A stretch of 64,000 nt of DNA from Pyramidobacter sp. C12-8 (lineage in GTDB: Bacteria > Synergistota > Synergistia > Synergistales > Dethiosulfovibrionaceae). The stretch lies in assembly GCF_002007215.1 (NCBI RefSeq), contig NZ_MUHX01000009.1, forward strand, positions 31,583 to 95,582, given 5' to 3'. A program made the translations under genes and the position numbers. Positions 18,410-25,989 of this stretch are shown here, one piece after another. A model generated the notes under the pieces. It saw nothing but the letters and a program-made list of their open reading frames with translations, was not told the origin of the DNA and did no database searches. Each line of letters opens with the position of its first letter. The first letter of the stretch is position 1.

Positions 18410-19140
18410 AGATCTGCGTCGTCAATCCCGACAGCGGCCTCGACGCGGCGGGTCTGAAACTGAGGGTCGAGCTGCTGCGCGCCTTTGCGCGCCCCGATAC
18501 GGAAATCGTCATGGTCTGCCCGCGCAAGAACAATCTCTGCGTCGATTCGTGCCTCGACGCGGCGCTGGACGCGCCGGAGATCGCGGAGATGGCGCTGCGG
18601 GCGCAAGCCGGCGGCGCCGACGCGGTGTGCCTGTACTGTTTCAGCGATCCCGGCTTCGACGCCTGCCGGGAACTGCTCCGTGTCCCCGTCGTCGTCGGCG
18701 CGCAGGCCACGGTGCTGCTGGCCAGCCAGCTGGCCCTCAGCTTTTCGGTGCTGACCACGTCGGCGCGGCGGATCCCGCAGAAAAAAGCCTTTCTCCGCGC
18801 GCTGGGCGCCGATCCCGTCAGGATCGCGAGCGTGCGCGGCGTCGAACTGCCGCCGGGCGCCTCGCGGGAACGGAGCGAAATCATTGAAATTCTCGAGGCG
18901 GGCGGACGGCTGTGCGTCGAAGAAGACGGCGCCGGCGCCGTGATCCTCGGCTGTCTCAGCTTCGCCGGCATGGGCGCGGAGCTGACGGAGCGGCTCGGCG
19001 TGCCGGTGATCGACCCCGCCGCCGCGCTGATCGCCACGGCCGAATCTTTGGTCGTTCAGGGACTCAGCCACAGCAAGCGGAGCTGGCCCGAGCCGCCGGC
19101 GGCGCGACGCTTCTGGGGCGCGGGGACCATCGAAAACTGA
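18406..19140 (+). CDS. Asp/Glu/hydantoin racemase family protein
   Basis: 244 residues starting at the ATG that overlaps the argH stop by four bases. The two-cysteine architecture of the family is visible: 'VCLYCFSDPGFDACRE' near residue 75 and 'VILGCLSFAGMG' near residue 182. Members racemise Asp, Glu, hydantoins or allantoin without a cofactor. Translational coupling to argH, and an amino-acid ABC transporter directly downstream, suggest it handles the stereochemistry of an imported amino-acid derivative. The substrate is unknown. Confidence 0.85.
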   Translation: MKICVVNPDSGLDAAGLKLRVELLRAFARPDTEIVMVCPRKNNLCVDSCLDAALDAPEIAEMALRAQAGGADAVCLYCFSDPGFDACRELLRVPVVVGAQATVLLASQLALSFSVLTTSARRIPQKKAFLRALGADPVRIASVRGVELPPGASRERSEIIEILEAGGRLCVEEDGAGAVILGCLSFAGMGAELTERLGVPVIDPAAALIATAESLVVQGLSHSKRSWPEPPAARRFWGAGTIEN

Positions 19141-19189
19141 ACGTGGCGCTGCGCCATGCGACATTTATATTTATGAGGAGGAACACACG

Positions 19190-20698
19190 ATGAATTTCAA
19201 CGTCAAAAAAATTGCCGCCGGCGTTGCGGCGGTCATGCTGTGCGCCGTATCGGCCTGTGCGGCCAAGCCGCTCGAAGGGCAAAAGCTGAAGATGGCCGTC
19301 AGCCCCACGTTCCCGCCTTTCGAGTTCGAGCAGCTCGACGAGCAGGGCAATGCCCGCATCGTCGGCTACGACATCGACATGGTGGACGCGATCGCCGCGG
19401 AGCTCGGCTTCACCTACGAGCTGGTGCACACCAACTTCAAGGGATTGATGGGGGAGCTGGCCAGTCACCGCGTCGACTTCGTCGTCTCCGGCATGTCGCC
19501 CACCGAGGAGCGCAAAAAGACCGTCGATTTCTCCGTGCCCTACTATTATTGCCAGACTTCAATCATCCAGCACAAGGGAACCAACATCAAGACCGTGGCG
19601 GACCTGAAGGGCAAAAAGATCGCCGCCTCCTTCGGCACTCAGTACGCCGACTTCGCCGAAGCGGCGGGCGCCGTCGTCGCCGCGATGGACAGCAGCACAT
19701 ACAGCATGCAGGAACTCCTGGCCGGCCGCGCCGACGGCGTGGTACAGGACGCCGCCTCCGCTTCCATCCGCGTCAAGCAGCATCCCGAGCTCGAGTACTT
19801 CGTGCTGCCGCAGGACGAACTCGACAAGGTGCAGGGCGGCAACGTCTCCGACTGTTTCGCCGCCGTGTTCCCCAAGGGCTCGGAACTGGAACCGCTGTTC
19901 ACCGAACAGATCGAAAAGATGCAGGCCGACGGCACCATGAAGGCCATTTACGAGAAGTGGATCGGCCCCTGGCCCTACGACGCCAAGCCGCTCCGGGGCA
20001 AGCACTACAAGCTGGCGATCAACGCCACCTTCGCGCCGTTCGAGTTCGCCCAGGTGAACGACACGGGCGAGAGCGTCATCACCGGTTTCGACATCGACGT
20101 GCTCGACGCGATCGCCGCGGCGCTCGGCTTCACCTACGAGATCAAGGACATGAACTTCTCCGGCCTGATCGGCGAGCTGCACAGCGGCCGCGCCGACTTC
20201 GTCATCTCCGGCCTGTCGGACACGGAGGAGCGCCGCAAGAGCGTCGATTTCTCCGTTCCCTATTATTTCTGCAAGACCGCCATCATCTCGCCGGCCGCCG
20301 CGCCGGTGAAGACCATGGCGGAGATGAAGGGCAAAAAGATCGCCACCGTGTTCGGCACCGAGTACGCCAAGGTGGTCGAGGCCTCCGGTTCCGTTCCCAC
20401 GCTGCTCGACAACAGCACCATGGTCACTCAGGAGCTGCTGAACGGCCGCGTCGACGGCGCCGTCATGGACGCCTCGCAGGCCAAGACCAAGTGCGAGCAG
20501 AACGAGGGTTACGTGTACCACGTCATCCCCAACGAAGAGCTCGAAAGCGCCCATTACGTTTCCGGTGCGTATTCCATCGCCTTCCAGAAAGGTTCCGGGC
20601 TGATCCCCCTGTTCAACGAACAGATCGGGAAGATGTTCGCCAGCGGCCGGATGAACGAGCTGATCGTCAAATGGATGGGCGAGGAGTTCGTCAAGTAA
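19190..20698 (+). CDS. Amino-acid-binding protein with two tandem SBP_bac_3 domains
   Basis: 502 residues, about twice the normal family length. After a signal peptide with possible lipobox ('AVSAC') come two complete, homologous domains: residues ~31-258 and ~265-498. Each has the ligand-pocket motif, 'SGMSPTEERKKTVDFSVPYY' in the first and 'SGLSDTEERRKSVDFSVPYY' in the second, and each has 'FEF...GYDID/GFDID' early. It should deliver polar amino acids to the permease and ATPase encoded next. Fused tandem binding domains are known in a few importers but are uncommon. Confidence 0.92.
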   Translation: MNFNVKKIAAGVAAVMLCAVSACAAKPLEGQKLKMAVSPTFPPFEFEQLDEQGNARIVGYDIDMVDAIAAELGFTYELVHTNFKGLMGELASHRVDFVVSGMSPTEERKKTVDFSVPYYYCQTSIIQHKGTNIKTVADLKGKKIAASFGTQYADFAEAAGAVVAAMDSSTYSMQELLAGRADGVVQDAASASIRVKQHPELEYFVLPQDELDKVQGGNVSDCFAAVFPKGSELEPLFTEQIEKMQADGTMKAIYEKWIGPWPYDAKPLRGKHYKLAINATFAPFEFAQVNDTGESVITGFDIDVLDAIAAALGFTYEIKDMNFSGLIGELHSGRADFVISGLSDTEERRKSVDFSVPYYFCKTAIISPAAAPVKTMAEMKGKKIATVFGTEYAKVVEASGSVPTLLDNSTMVTQELLNGRVDGAVMDASQAKTKCEQNEGYVYHVIPNEELESAHYVSGAYSIAFQKGSGLIPLFNEQIGKMFASGRMNELIVKWMGEEFVK

Positions 20699-20822
20699 CT
20701 TTTTTCGAAAAAAGAGCGGCCGAAGGGCTCGCCGCCGCGCGCGGAGATCCCTTCGGCCCTGTGCGACGGGCGCGCCGCGCGTCGCCGCGGCGGCTTTGCG
20801 AAACGCCGCAGGAAGGAAGAAC

Positions 20823-21596
20823 ATGAGAAAATCGCTTTTCGGCCGCAAAAAAGCGCCGCCGCTGCTGGCCCTCGCGGCCGTGCTGGCTCTGGCGGGGCTG
20901 GCCTGGGCCGCGCCGGCCCCGGCGCGGCGGTTTGCGCTGCATTTCGAACGCATCTGGCCCTATTACAAAGTCTTTTACCGCGGCATGATCAATTCGCTCG
21001 AGGTGACCTTCATGTCCGTGATCATGGGCTCGGTCTGCGGCACCGTGCTGGCGCTGCTCAAAGTCTCGCGCCTCGGGCCGCTGTCGTGGTTCGCCACGGC
21101 CTACACCTCGGTGTTCCGCGGCACGCCGCTGATGGTGCAGTTGTTCCTCGTTTATTTCGCCACGCCGCAGCTCTTCGATTATCAGATCCCGGCCTTCAAC
21201 GCCGTGGTGCTGACCTTCGGGCTCAACTCCGCCGCCTACGTGTCCGAGATCCTGCGCGGCGGCATCCAGTCCATCGACGTCGGCCAGCGCGAGGCCGCCA
21301 TGGCCCTGGGCGTGCCCTACCGCGCCATGATGTTCGACATCGTCATCCCTCAGGCGCTGCGCACCGTGCTGCCGTCGCTGGTCAACGAGCTCATCGCCCT
21401 GCTCAAGGACACCTCCATCGTCGCCACCATCGGCATGCTCGACATGATGCGCGCCGCCCAGACCGCCATGAACTCCACCTATCTGGCCTTCGAGCCGTTC
21501 ATCGTCGTCGCCGGCATGTACTACGTGCTCGTGATGATCTTCACGGCCGTCGCCTCGCGCCTGGAGAGGAGGCTGCACAAAAGTGATCGAAATTAA
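20823..21596 (+). CDS. Amino-acid ABC transporter permease (HisM/GlnP type)
   Basis: 257 residues; ATG 20823 has 'GGAAGGAAG' upstream. An N-terminal hydrophobic segment precedes the conserved permease core, '[16 protein letters not shown]' and the EAA loop '[20 protein letters not shown]' (about residues 159-178). Only one permease gene is present, so the channel is probably a homodimer. The gene ends inside the start of the ATPase gene (overlap 21583-21596), which indicates translational coupling. Confidence 0.92.
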   Translation: MRKSLFGRKKAPPLLALAAVLALAGLAWAAPAPARRFALHFERIWPYYKVFYRGMINSLEVTFMSVIMGSVCGTVLALLKVSRLGPLSWFATAYTSVFRGTPLMVQLFLVYFATPQLFDYQIPAFNAVVLTFGLNSAAYVSEILRGGIQSIDVGQREAAMALGVPYRAMMFDIVIPQALRTVLPSLVNELIALLKDTSIVATIGMLDMMRAAQTAMNSTYLAFEPFIVVAGMYYVLVMIFTAVASRLERRLHKSDRN

Positions 21597-22305
21597 GGAT
21601 CTGAAAAAACAATTCGGCTCCCTCGAGGTGCTTCGGGGCGTCAACCTGAAGATCGACGACGGCGAAGTGGTGTCCGTCATCGGCCCCTCCGGCTCGGGCA
21701 AGTCGACGCTGCTGCGCTGCATCAACCTGCTCGAAACGCCCACGTCGGGACAGGTCGTGATCGACGGGGTGGACATCACCCAAAGAGGCGTGGACATTCA
21801 GAAAGTGCGCGAGAACGTGGGCATGGTGTTTCAGCACTTCAACCTGTTCCAGAACAAGAACGTGCTCCAGAACATGATCTACGCGCCCATGAAAGTGCGC
21901 GGCCTTCCCGAGGCGCAGGCCGTCGAAAAGGCCATGCGGCTGCTCGAACGCGTCGGTCTGGCCGACAAGGCCCGCGCCTATCCTTCCATGCTCTCCGGCG
22001 GCCAGCAGCAGCGCGTCGCCATCGCCCGCGCCCTGGCCATGGAGCCGCGCACGCTGCTTTTCGACGAGCCCTCCTCGGCGCTCGATCCGGAGATGGTCAA
22101 GGAAGTGCTCGACGTGATTCGCAGCCTGGTTTCCACGGGCATCACCATGGCGATCGTCACCCACGAGATGGGCTTCGCCCGCGAGGCTTCCGACCGCGTC
22201 TGCTTCGTCGACGAGGGCGTGATCGCCGAAGACGCCGCGCCGTCTGAGTTCTTCTCGTCGCCGAAGTCGGCGCGCGCTCGGCAGTTTTTGGAAAAAGTGC
22301 TTTAG
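21583..22305 (+). CDS. Amino-acid ABC transporter ATPase (GlnQ/HisP type)
   Basis: 240 residues from a GTG start. Walker A '[13 protein letters not shown]', Q-loop '[17 protein letters not shown]', signature '[15 protein letters not shown]', Walker B '[14 protein letters not shown]' and H-loop '[15 protein letters not shown]' are all intact, matching polar-amino-acid importers. It energises the transporter formed with the double-domain binding protein and the permease. The CE4 gene follows after 24 bases. Confidence 0.95.
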   Translation: MIEIKDLKKQFGSLEVLRGVNLKIDDGEVVSVIGPSGSGKSTLLRCINLLETPTSGQVVIDGVDITQRGVDIQKVRENVGMVFQHFNLFQNKNVLQNMIYAPMKVRGLPEAQAVEKAMRLLERVGLADKARAYPSMLSGGQQQRVAIARALAMEPRTLLFDEPSSALDPEMVKEVLDVIRSLVSTGITMAIVTHEMGFAREASDRVCFVDEGVIAEDAAPSEFFSSPKSARARQFLEKVL

Positions 22306-22329
22306 ACGCAGAGAAACGGAGACTGAAAA

Positions 22330-23199
22330 ATGGAAGACCGGCTGCATTGGAAAAACGGCGCCCGCTGCGCCGTGATGCTGACGTTCGATCTCGACGGGGA
22401 CACCACGTGGAAGAACGGCAACGCCCACTACGAAGGCGGCGACAAGTTCCTGAAAGCCCGCTCGGTAGGGCTTTACGGCCCCAACCGCGGCGCTCACTCC
22501 ATCCTCGACCTGCTGAAGAAATACGGCGTCCCCGGCACCTTCTTCGTGCCCGGCAAGGTCGCCGAGGACAACCCCGACCTGATCCGCCGCATCGACGCCG
22601 AAGGGCACGAGATCGGCCAGCACGGCTACACGCACGAAATGTTCTTCAACTACGGCCGCGAGCGGCAGATCGAGATCGTCGAAAAGTGCCAGAACATCTT
22701 CTGCGACCTGATCGGCAAGCCCGCCCGCGGCTTTCGCACCCCGTCCGGCGACTGGTCGCTGGACACGCCGCGCCTGCTGTACGAGCGCGGCGTCGACTAC
22801 AGCAGCTCGATGCGCGGCAACGACCGCCCCTATCACACCGCGATCGACGGCGAAAAGACCGACTTCATCGAGATCCCTACGCGCTGGGAACTGGACGATT
22901 ACGTGGCCACCGCCTACAATTATTTCCCCGCCGAACCCGACGGGCAGGACCGCATCTCCGGCTACGACCTGGTCTACGACAATTTCTCGCGCGAGTTCGA
23001 CGGCTATTACGAATACGGCCTGTGCTTCGTCAGCATGATCCATCCGCAGGTCACCGGCACTCCCGGCCGCCTGCGCATCCTCGAAAAGCTGATCCGGCAT
23101 ATCAAGGAGCGAGGCGACGTCTGGTTCGCGCGCGGCGGCGAAGTGGCGCGGTGGTACCGCGAGCATTACGACCGCGAGGAGGTCCTGAAAAATGCCTGA
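22330..23199 (+). CDS. CE4 polysaccharide deacetylase / cyclic imidase-like protein
   Basis: 289 residues, NodB-homology fold. Motif 1 'TFDLDGDTTW', motif 2 'QHGYTHE' (metal ligands His98 and His102) and motif 3 'RGFRTPSGDWS' are intact. No signal peptide, so cytosolic. That argues against a cell-wall deacetylase and for the HpPgdA, cyclic imide hydrolase or PuuE-allantoinase side of the family. The neighbouring hydantoin-type racemase and amino-acid importer support action on a small cyclic amide or imide. The next gene is a diverged paralogue that overlaps its 3' end by 8 bases. Confidence 0.82.
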   Translation: MEDRLHWKNGARCAVMLTFDLDGDTTWKNGNAHYEGGDKFLKARSVGLYGPNRGAHSILDLLKKYGVPGTFFVPGKVAEDNPDLIRRIDAEGHEIGQHGYTHEMFFNYGRERQIEIVEKCQNIFCDLIGKPARGFRTPSGDWSLDTPRLLYERGVDYSSSMRGNDRPYHTAIDGEKTDFIEIPTRWELDDYVATAYNYFPAEPDGQDRISGYDLVYDNFSREFDGYYEYGLCFVSMIHPQVTGTPGRLRILEKLIRHIKERGDVWFARGGEVARWYREHYDREEVLKNA

Positions 23200-24028
23200 A
23201 ATCGAGTGGAAGGACGGCGCCCGCTGCGCCGCCATGATCACCGTCAACCTCGACGCCGAAAACTTCTGGCTGGCCGTCGACCCCGACGTCTCGAAACGCC
23301 CGAAGACTCTGTCCATGGGGCAGTACGGCATGGACCGCGGCCTGCCGCGCCTGCTGGAGCTTCTTGACGATTTGGATATCAAGGCCACGTTTTTCGTGCC
23401 CGGTTCGACCGCCGCGGCCTACGCCGAAAAAGTGAAAGACGTCGCCGCCCGCGGCCACGAGATCGCCCTGCGCGGCTACGAACTGCTCAACTGGGGCCTG
23501 CTGCCCGCCGAACAGGCCGCGGCCGACATGGAAAAAGGCGCCGCTGTCCTCAAAAACGTCGTCGGCGCGCAACCCAGAGGCTACCGCGCTCCCATCGCCG
23601 AGTTCACCCTCGACACCCTGCGCGCCGCCCATGCCAACGGCGCCGTGTATTCCAGCAGCCTCAGCAGCGACGACCGCCCCTTCTGGTTCGACCTGGGAAA
23701 CGGCGAAAAACTGCTGGAGATCCCCGTTCACTGGGCGCTTTACGACCTGCCGTACTTCGCCTTCAACTACCACCCGCCCATGCCGAAGGGACAGGGGCGG
23801 ATCGCCAACTCCGCTCAGGTCTTCAATAACTTCCGCGAGGAGTTCCTCGGCTGCGCCGAGCGCGGCCTCTGTTACGTGCTCCAGCTCGACCCGCAGACCG
23901 CCTGCACTCCCGGCCGCATGCCGCTGCTGCGCGGACTGCTGACCGAGATCAAGGAGAGCGGCGCGGCCTGGCTCGCCACCGGCGGCAAGATGTACGATTA
24001 CTGGTCCGCCGTTTATCCCGCGAAGTAG
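23192..24028 (+). CDS. CE4-like paralogue lacking metal-binding residues
   Basis: 278 residues, clearly homologous to the preceding protein over its full length ('WKDGARCAAM', 'ATFFVPG', 'RGHEIALRGYE'). The catalytic positions have changed: motif 1 reads 'VNLDAEN' instead of 'TFDLDGD', and the motif 2 His pair is replaced (Arg94 and Leu98 where the paralogue has His98 and His102). It is therefore probably catalytically inactive in the usual way, and may be a structural or regulatory partner of the first protein, to which it is translationally coupled. Cytosolic. Last gene of the argH cluster. Confidence 0.8.
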   Translation: MPEIEWKDGARCAAMITVNLDAENFWLAVDPDVSKRPKTLSMGQYGMDRGLPRLLELLDDLDIKATFFVPGSTAAAYAEKVKDVAARGHEIALRGYELLNWGLLPAEQAAADMEKGAAVLKNVVGAQPRGYRAPIAEFTLDTLRAAHANGAVYSSSLSSDDRPFWFDLGNGEKLLEIPVHWALYDLPYFAFNYHPPMPKGQGRIANSAQVFNNFREEFLGCAERGLCYVLQLDPQTACTPGRMPLLRGLLTEIKESGAAWLATGGKMYDYWSAVYPAK

Positions 24029-24138
24029 CTCTTTGTTGCGGAACGGGAAACGAATGTACCGCGAGGGAGCGAATGTTCGCCCCCTCTCCCCGCCGCCGTC
24101 TTCAAGCGGCACGTTTCCGTCGAAGCCGCGGCCGCAAC

Positions 24139-24168
24139 TTGTCAAAAAACGCCCGCCTGTGTTATAAT
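24139..24168 (+). promoter_or_regulatory. tRNA-Ser promoter
   Basis: TTGTCA (24139-24144) and TATAAT (24163-24168) with an 18-base spacer, 13 bases before the tRNA 5' end. Confidence 0.75.
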
Positions 24169-24181
24169 GCCCTTTGTCCGC

Positions 24182-24269
24182 GGAGGGGTGTCCGAGTGGT
24201 CGATGGTGCTTGCTTGGAAGGCATGTGTACCTTAGGGTACCGGAGGTTCGAATCCTCTCCCCTCCGCCA
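24182..24269 (+). tRNA. tRNA-Ser (GGA)
   Basis: An 88-base class II tRNA with encoded CCA. The acceptor stem GGAGGGG (24182-24188) pairs with CCCCTCC (24259-24265). The T-arm contains 'GGTTCGAATCC', and the long variable arm is GTACC-TTAG-GGTAC. The anticodon loop TTGGAAG carries GGA, with U33 in place; the anticodon stem as I fold it contains one T-T mismatch. It has its own promoter and a terminator 45 bases downstream. Confidence 0.95.
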
Positions 24270-24314
24270 TTTTTAACGGTCAAACATGGACAATCTTGGA
24301 CAAAAAACGGACAA

Positions 24315-24337
24315 AGCCGCCTGCGGGCGGCTTTTTT
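24315..24337 (+). terminator. Terminator of tRNA-Ser
   Basis: AGCCGCC (24315-24321), loop TGCG, GGCGGCT (24326-24332), then TTTTT. Between the tRNA and the hairpin lie three spaced GGACAA motifs of unknown meaning (24293-24316). Confidence 0.9.
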
Positions 24338-24346
24338 GCTGTAAAA

Positions 24347-24373
24347 CGAAAACCACCGGCCATGCCGGTGGTT
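24347..24373 (-). terminator. Terminator of the small minus-strand operon
   Basis: AACCACCGGC (24351-24360), CAT loop, GCCGGTGGTT (24364-24373). Read on the minus strand it is followed by TTTTCGTTTT, so it should end the transcript of the two small genes at 24511-24995. Confidence 0.75.
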
Positions 24374-24510
24374 ATGATACAAACGAAAAACGTAACATCA
24401 GCTCAATTTTTCTTTTTTCCGTATTGGAATCCGCTCACGGCGCCAGCTGCAAAAGCCAGCAGAACTTTTACCAGGTCTTTGACGAATTCTCCGAAGCCCG
24501 CGTGGAGTGC

Positions 24511-24798
24511 TCATCCGACAAAAAGGACGATGAGAAATAACACCAATCCGCAGAAAATATACAGCTCGCGTTTCTTTTTGATATCGTACTGACGGCTTTT
24601 TTCGTTATCCTGCATTTGCGCTTTCAAAGCCGTCTGAGCATATTCGTAGCTGTATTTGTCTTCTGTTTGCCGAGTAAGAAGTTCCTTTTCCCGTAAATCT
24701 ATCTCCCGTGCCTGATTGGCGATGAGCGCGTTCAATGCCTCCGGCGGGAGCTGGGGAGCAGCGGGCTGTGCAGACGGCGCTGGATGGTTGTCGTTCAT
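24511..24798 (-). CDS. Small membrane protein, possibly cut short by an in-frame TGA
   Basis: 95 residues. Proline-rich start, a charged coiled-coil-like middle ('REIDLREKELLTRQTED'), then one hydrophobic helix at the C-terminus ('LVLFLIVLFVG'). Immediately after the TGA (24511-24513) the same frame stays open for 35 more codons to 24403. These encode a second hydrophobic stretch ending 'GFQYGKKKN', which looks like a natural continuation. No start codon is available for those codons as a separate gene. The ATG overlaps the stop of the next gene upstream. The family is not recognised; it may be phage-related. Confidence 0.6.
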   Translation of the reverse strand: MNDNHPAPSAQPAAPQLPPEALNALIANQAREIDLREKELLTRQTEDKYSYEYAQTALKAQMQDNEKSRQYDIKKKRELYIFCGLVLFLIVLFVG

Positions 24799-24995
24799 TT
24801 AGCTTCTCCGAGCGGGGCGTAAATAGGATGCGTATAAGTTACGCGGATTTTTCCGCCGACTGTTGGATCGCCAAGGCGAGGCGGGATGATTCTCGTTTCT
24901 TTTATTTTCGCCTTGTCCTTTTCGCGCAGGCTCAGGTATTGTTCAATGGTCAGGTCTTCGGAATCGATGCGCAGCATGTTGATAATCTGTGCCAT
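24795..24995 (-). CDS. Small protein of unknown function
   Basis: 66 residues from the ATG at 24995; an ATG two codons earlier sits too close to the strong ribosome site 'AAGGAGGGG'. Soluble, charged, with 'LTIEQYLSLREKDKAKIKE' in the middle and 'PRLGDPTVGGKIRVTY' after it. Its stop overlaps the start of the membrane-protein gene (ATGA), so the two form a tiny operon. The context, an AT-richer patch after a tRNA gene, hints at mobile-element origin, but no integrase or attachment repeat is visible. Confidence 0.6.
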   Translation of the reverse strand: MAQIINMLRIDSEDLTIEQYLSLREKDKAKIKETRIIPPRLGDPTVGGKIRVTYTHPIYAPLGEAK

Positions 24996-25059
24996 CCCCA
25001 TCCCCTCCTTTTGATCTATTGTATCATACCCGTCAATCGTGACCTCTCCACCGCCATGC

Positions 25060-25128
25060 GCGGCTCGTTTTGTGAATCTGCCCCGCAGCGCCCTTGCGTT
25101 CGGCTTTTTAGTTAAGAAATAATATCAT
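25060..25128 (+). repeat. Interspersed repeat, copy A
   Basis: Core reads as GTTCGGCTTTTTAGTTAAGA, preceded by a GC-rich part ('GCGGCTCGTTTTGTGAATCT') and ending 'AATATCA'. The same ~68-base unit recurs at 28468, 33203 and, inverted, at 56820. Upstream sequence 25010-25060 also resembles the rest of the 56820 element in shortened form, so this may be a nearly complete but diverged copy. Confidence 0.75.
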
Positions 25129-25164
25129 GGGCGGCGGGGAGCGCTCCTCGCCGCCTGTCTTGTC

Positions 25165-25216
25165 TTGAAAAAATCCGAGAACGGACTATAATTTAAGCGT
25201 CCGTTTTCGGATTTTT
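25165..25216 (+). promoter_or_regulatory. marR promoter overlapped by a palindromic operator
   Basis: TTGAAA (25165-25170), 16-base spacer, TATAAT (25187-25192). Two 18-base inverted arms with a single mismatch (25169-25186 and 25199-25216) enclose the -10 box. A MarR dimer bound here would block RNA polymerase, so autorepression of the MarR and UvrA-like genes is likely. Confidence 0.75.
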
Positions 25217-25237
25217 ATCTTATGGAGGACACAGACA

Positions 25238-25696
25238 ATGGGTTCGAATACGAAAGATTACTTGACGCGGATTGCCATGCAGGAAAAACAATTCGATGCT
25301 CTGTATCGGGAAACAAGCGCGAAATTTGATCTGCCGGATTGTGCGATGTGGGTGTTGTATTTTCTCGTTTCTTCCGATGGGCCGATAACACAGCAGGATC
25401 TGATCGAGAAGATGATGTTTCCCAAGCAGACCATCAATTCTGCTGTGATGAAGCTTTCCAAAGAGGGGCTTGTCCAACTTCAAATCGTCCCCGGCACCCG
25501 TAATCGGAAGACGATCTTTTTGACGGACACCGGAGCGAAGCTGGCACAAGCGACCGTAGAGCGGATGCGGCATGCGGAACTCCGGGCCGTTGAGGCCATG
25601 GGAGCCGAGCGCATGGAACAGTTTGTCTCGCTCCACAACAGTTTTTATTCTCACTTGCAACGAGCGTTTCAAGACGAAGGTTTGACGGATGCCTGA
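25238..25696 (+). CDS. MarR family transcriptional regulator
   Basis: 152 residues with a winged helix: recognition region 'MMFPKQTINSAVMKLSKEGL' (about residues 65-84) and wing 'GTRNRKTIFLTDTGAKL'. 'TGGAGGACA' precedes ATG 25238. MarR proteins respond to phenolic compounds, antibiotics or oxidants. It lies directly downstream of a palindrome-overlapped promoter and upstream of a short UvrA-like ATPase, a pairing typical of inducible drug or DNA-damage protection. Confidence 0.9.
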   Translation: MGSNTKDYLTRIAMQEKQFDALYRETSAKFDLPDCAMWVLYFLVSSDGPITQQDLIEKMMFPKQTINSAVMKLSKEGLVQLQIVPGTRNRKTIFLTDTGAKLAQATVERMRHAELRAVEAMGAERMEQFVSLHNSFYSHLQRAFQDEGLTDA

Positions 25697-25989
25697 CTTG
25701 AGATCATGGAATCTTTGGCGCGGCTGCCAAAAATACAGCGAGGACTGGGAAAACCGTTATATGCATTATCCGGATAAGGTCAGAGGCGTCCCGGAGCGTG
25801 CGGCTGTCATTCAAGGGATAATCCGCCCAAGAGGAACTGGCGGGGGCAGTATAAGATCCCATCCGGCTCTTGCCTGCGTGTCAATATGACTTCTGGTGCA
25901 TTTCTTGAAGAGGCGGACGAGTGGCGCGTCGAAATGTGGAACGTGATGGGAACGGGAAAGCGTTTATGAGCGACGAAGGAGATCGTGCG

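Noticed and set aside
24182..25130. Integrated prophage or island in the tRNA-Ser gene
   Set aside because: No integrase gene and no second copy of the tRNA 3' end was found in the following sequence; only two small unknown genes are present.
25689..25889. 66-codon frame overlapping the end of marR
   Set aside because: Odd composition, no family resemblance, stops well before the UvrA-like gene; at best a gene remnant.
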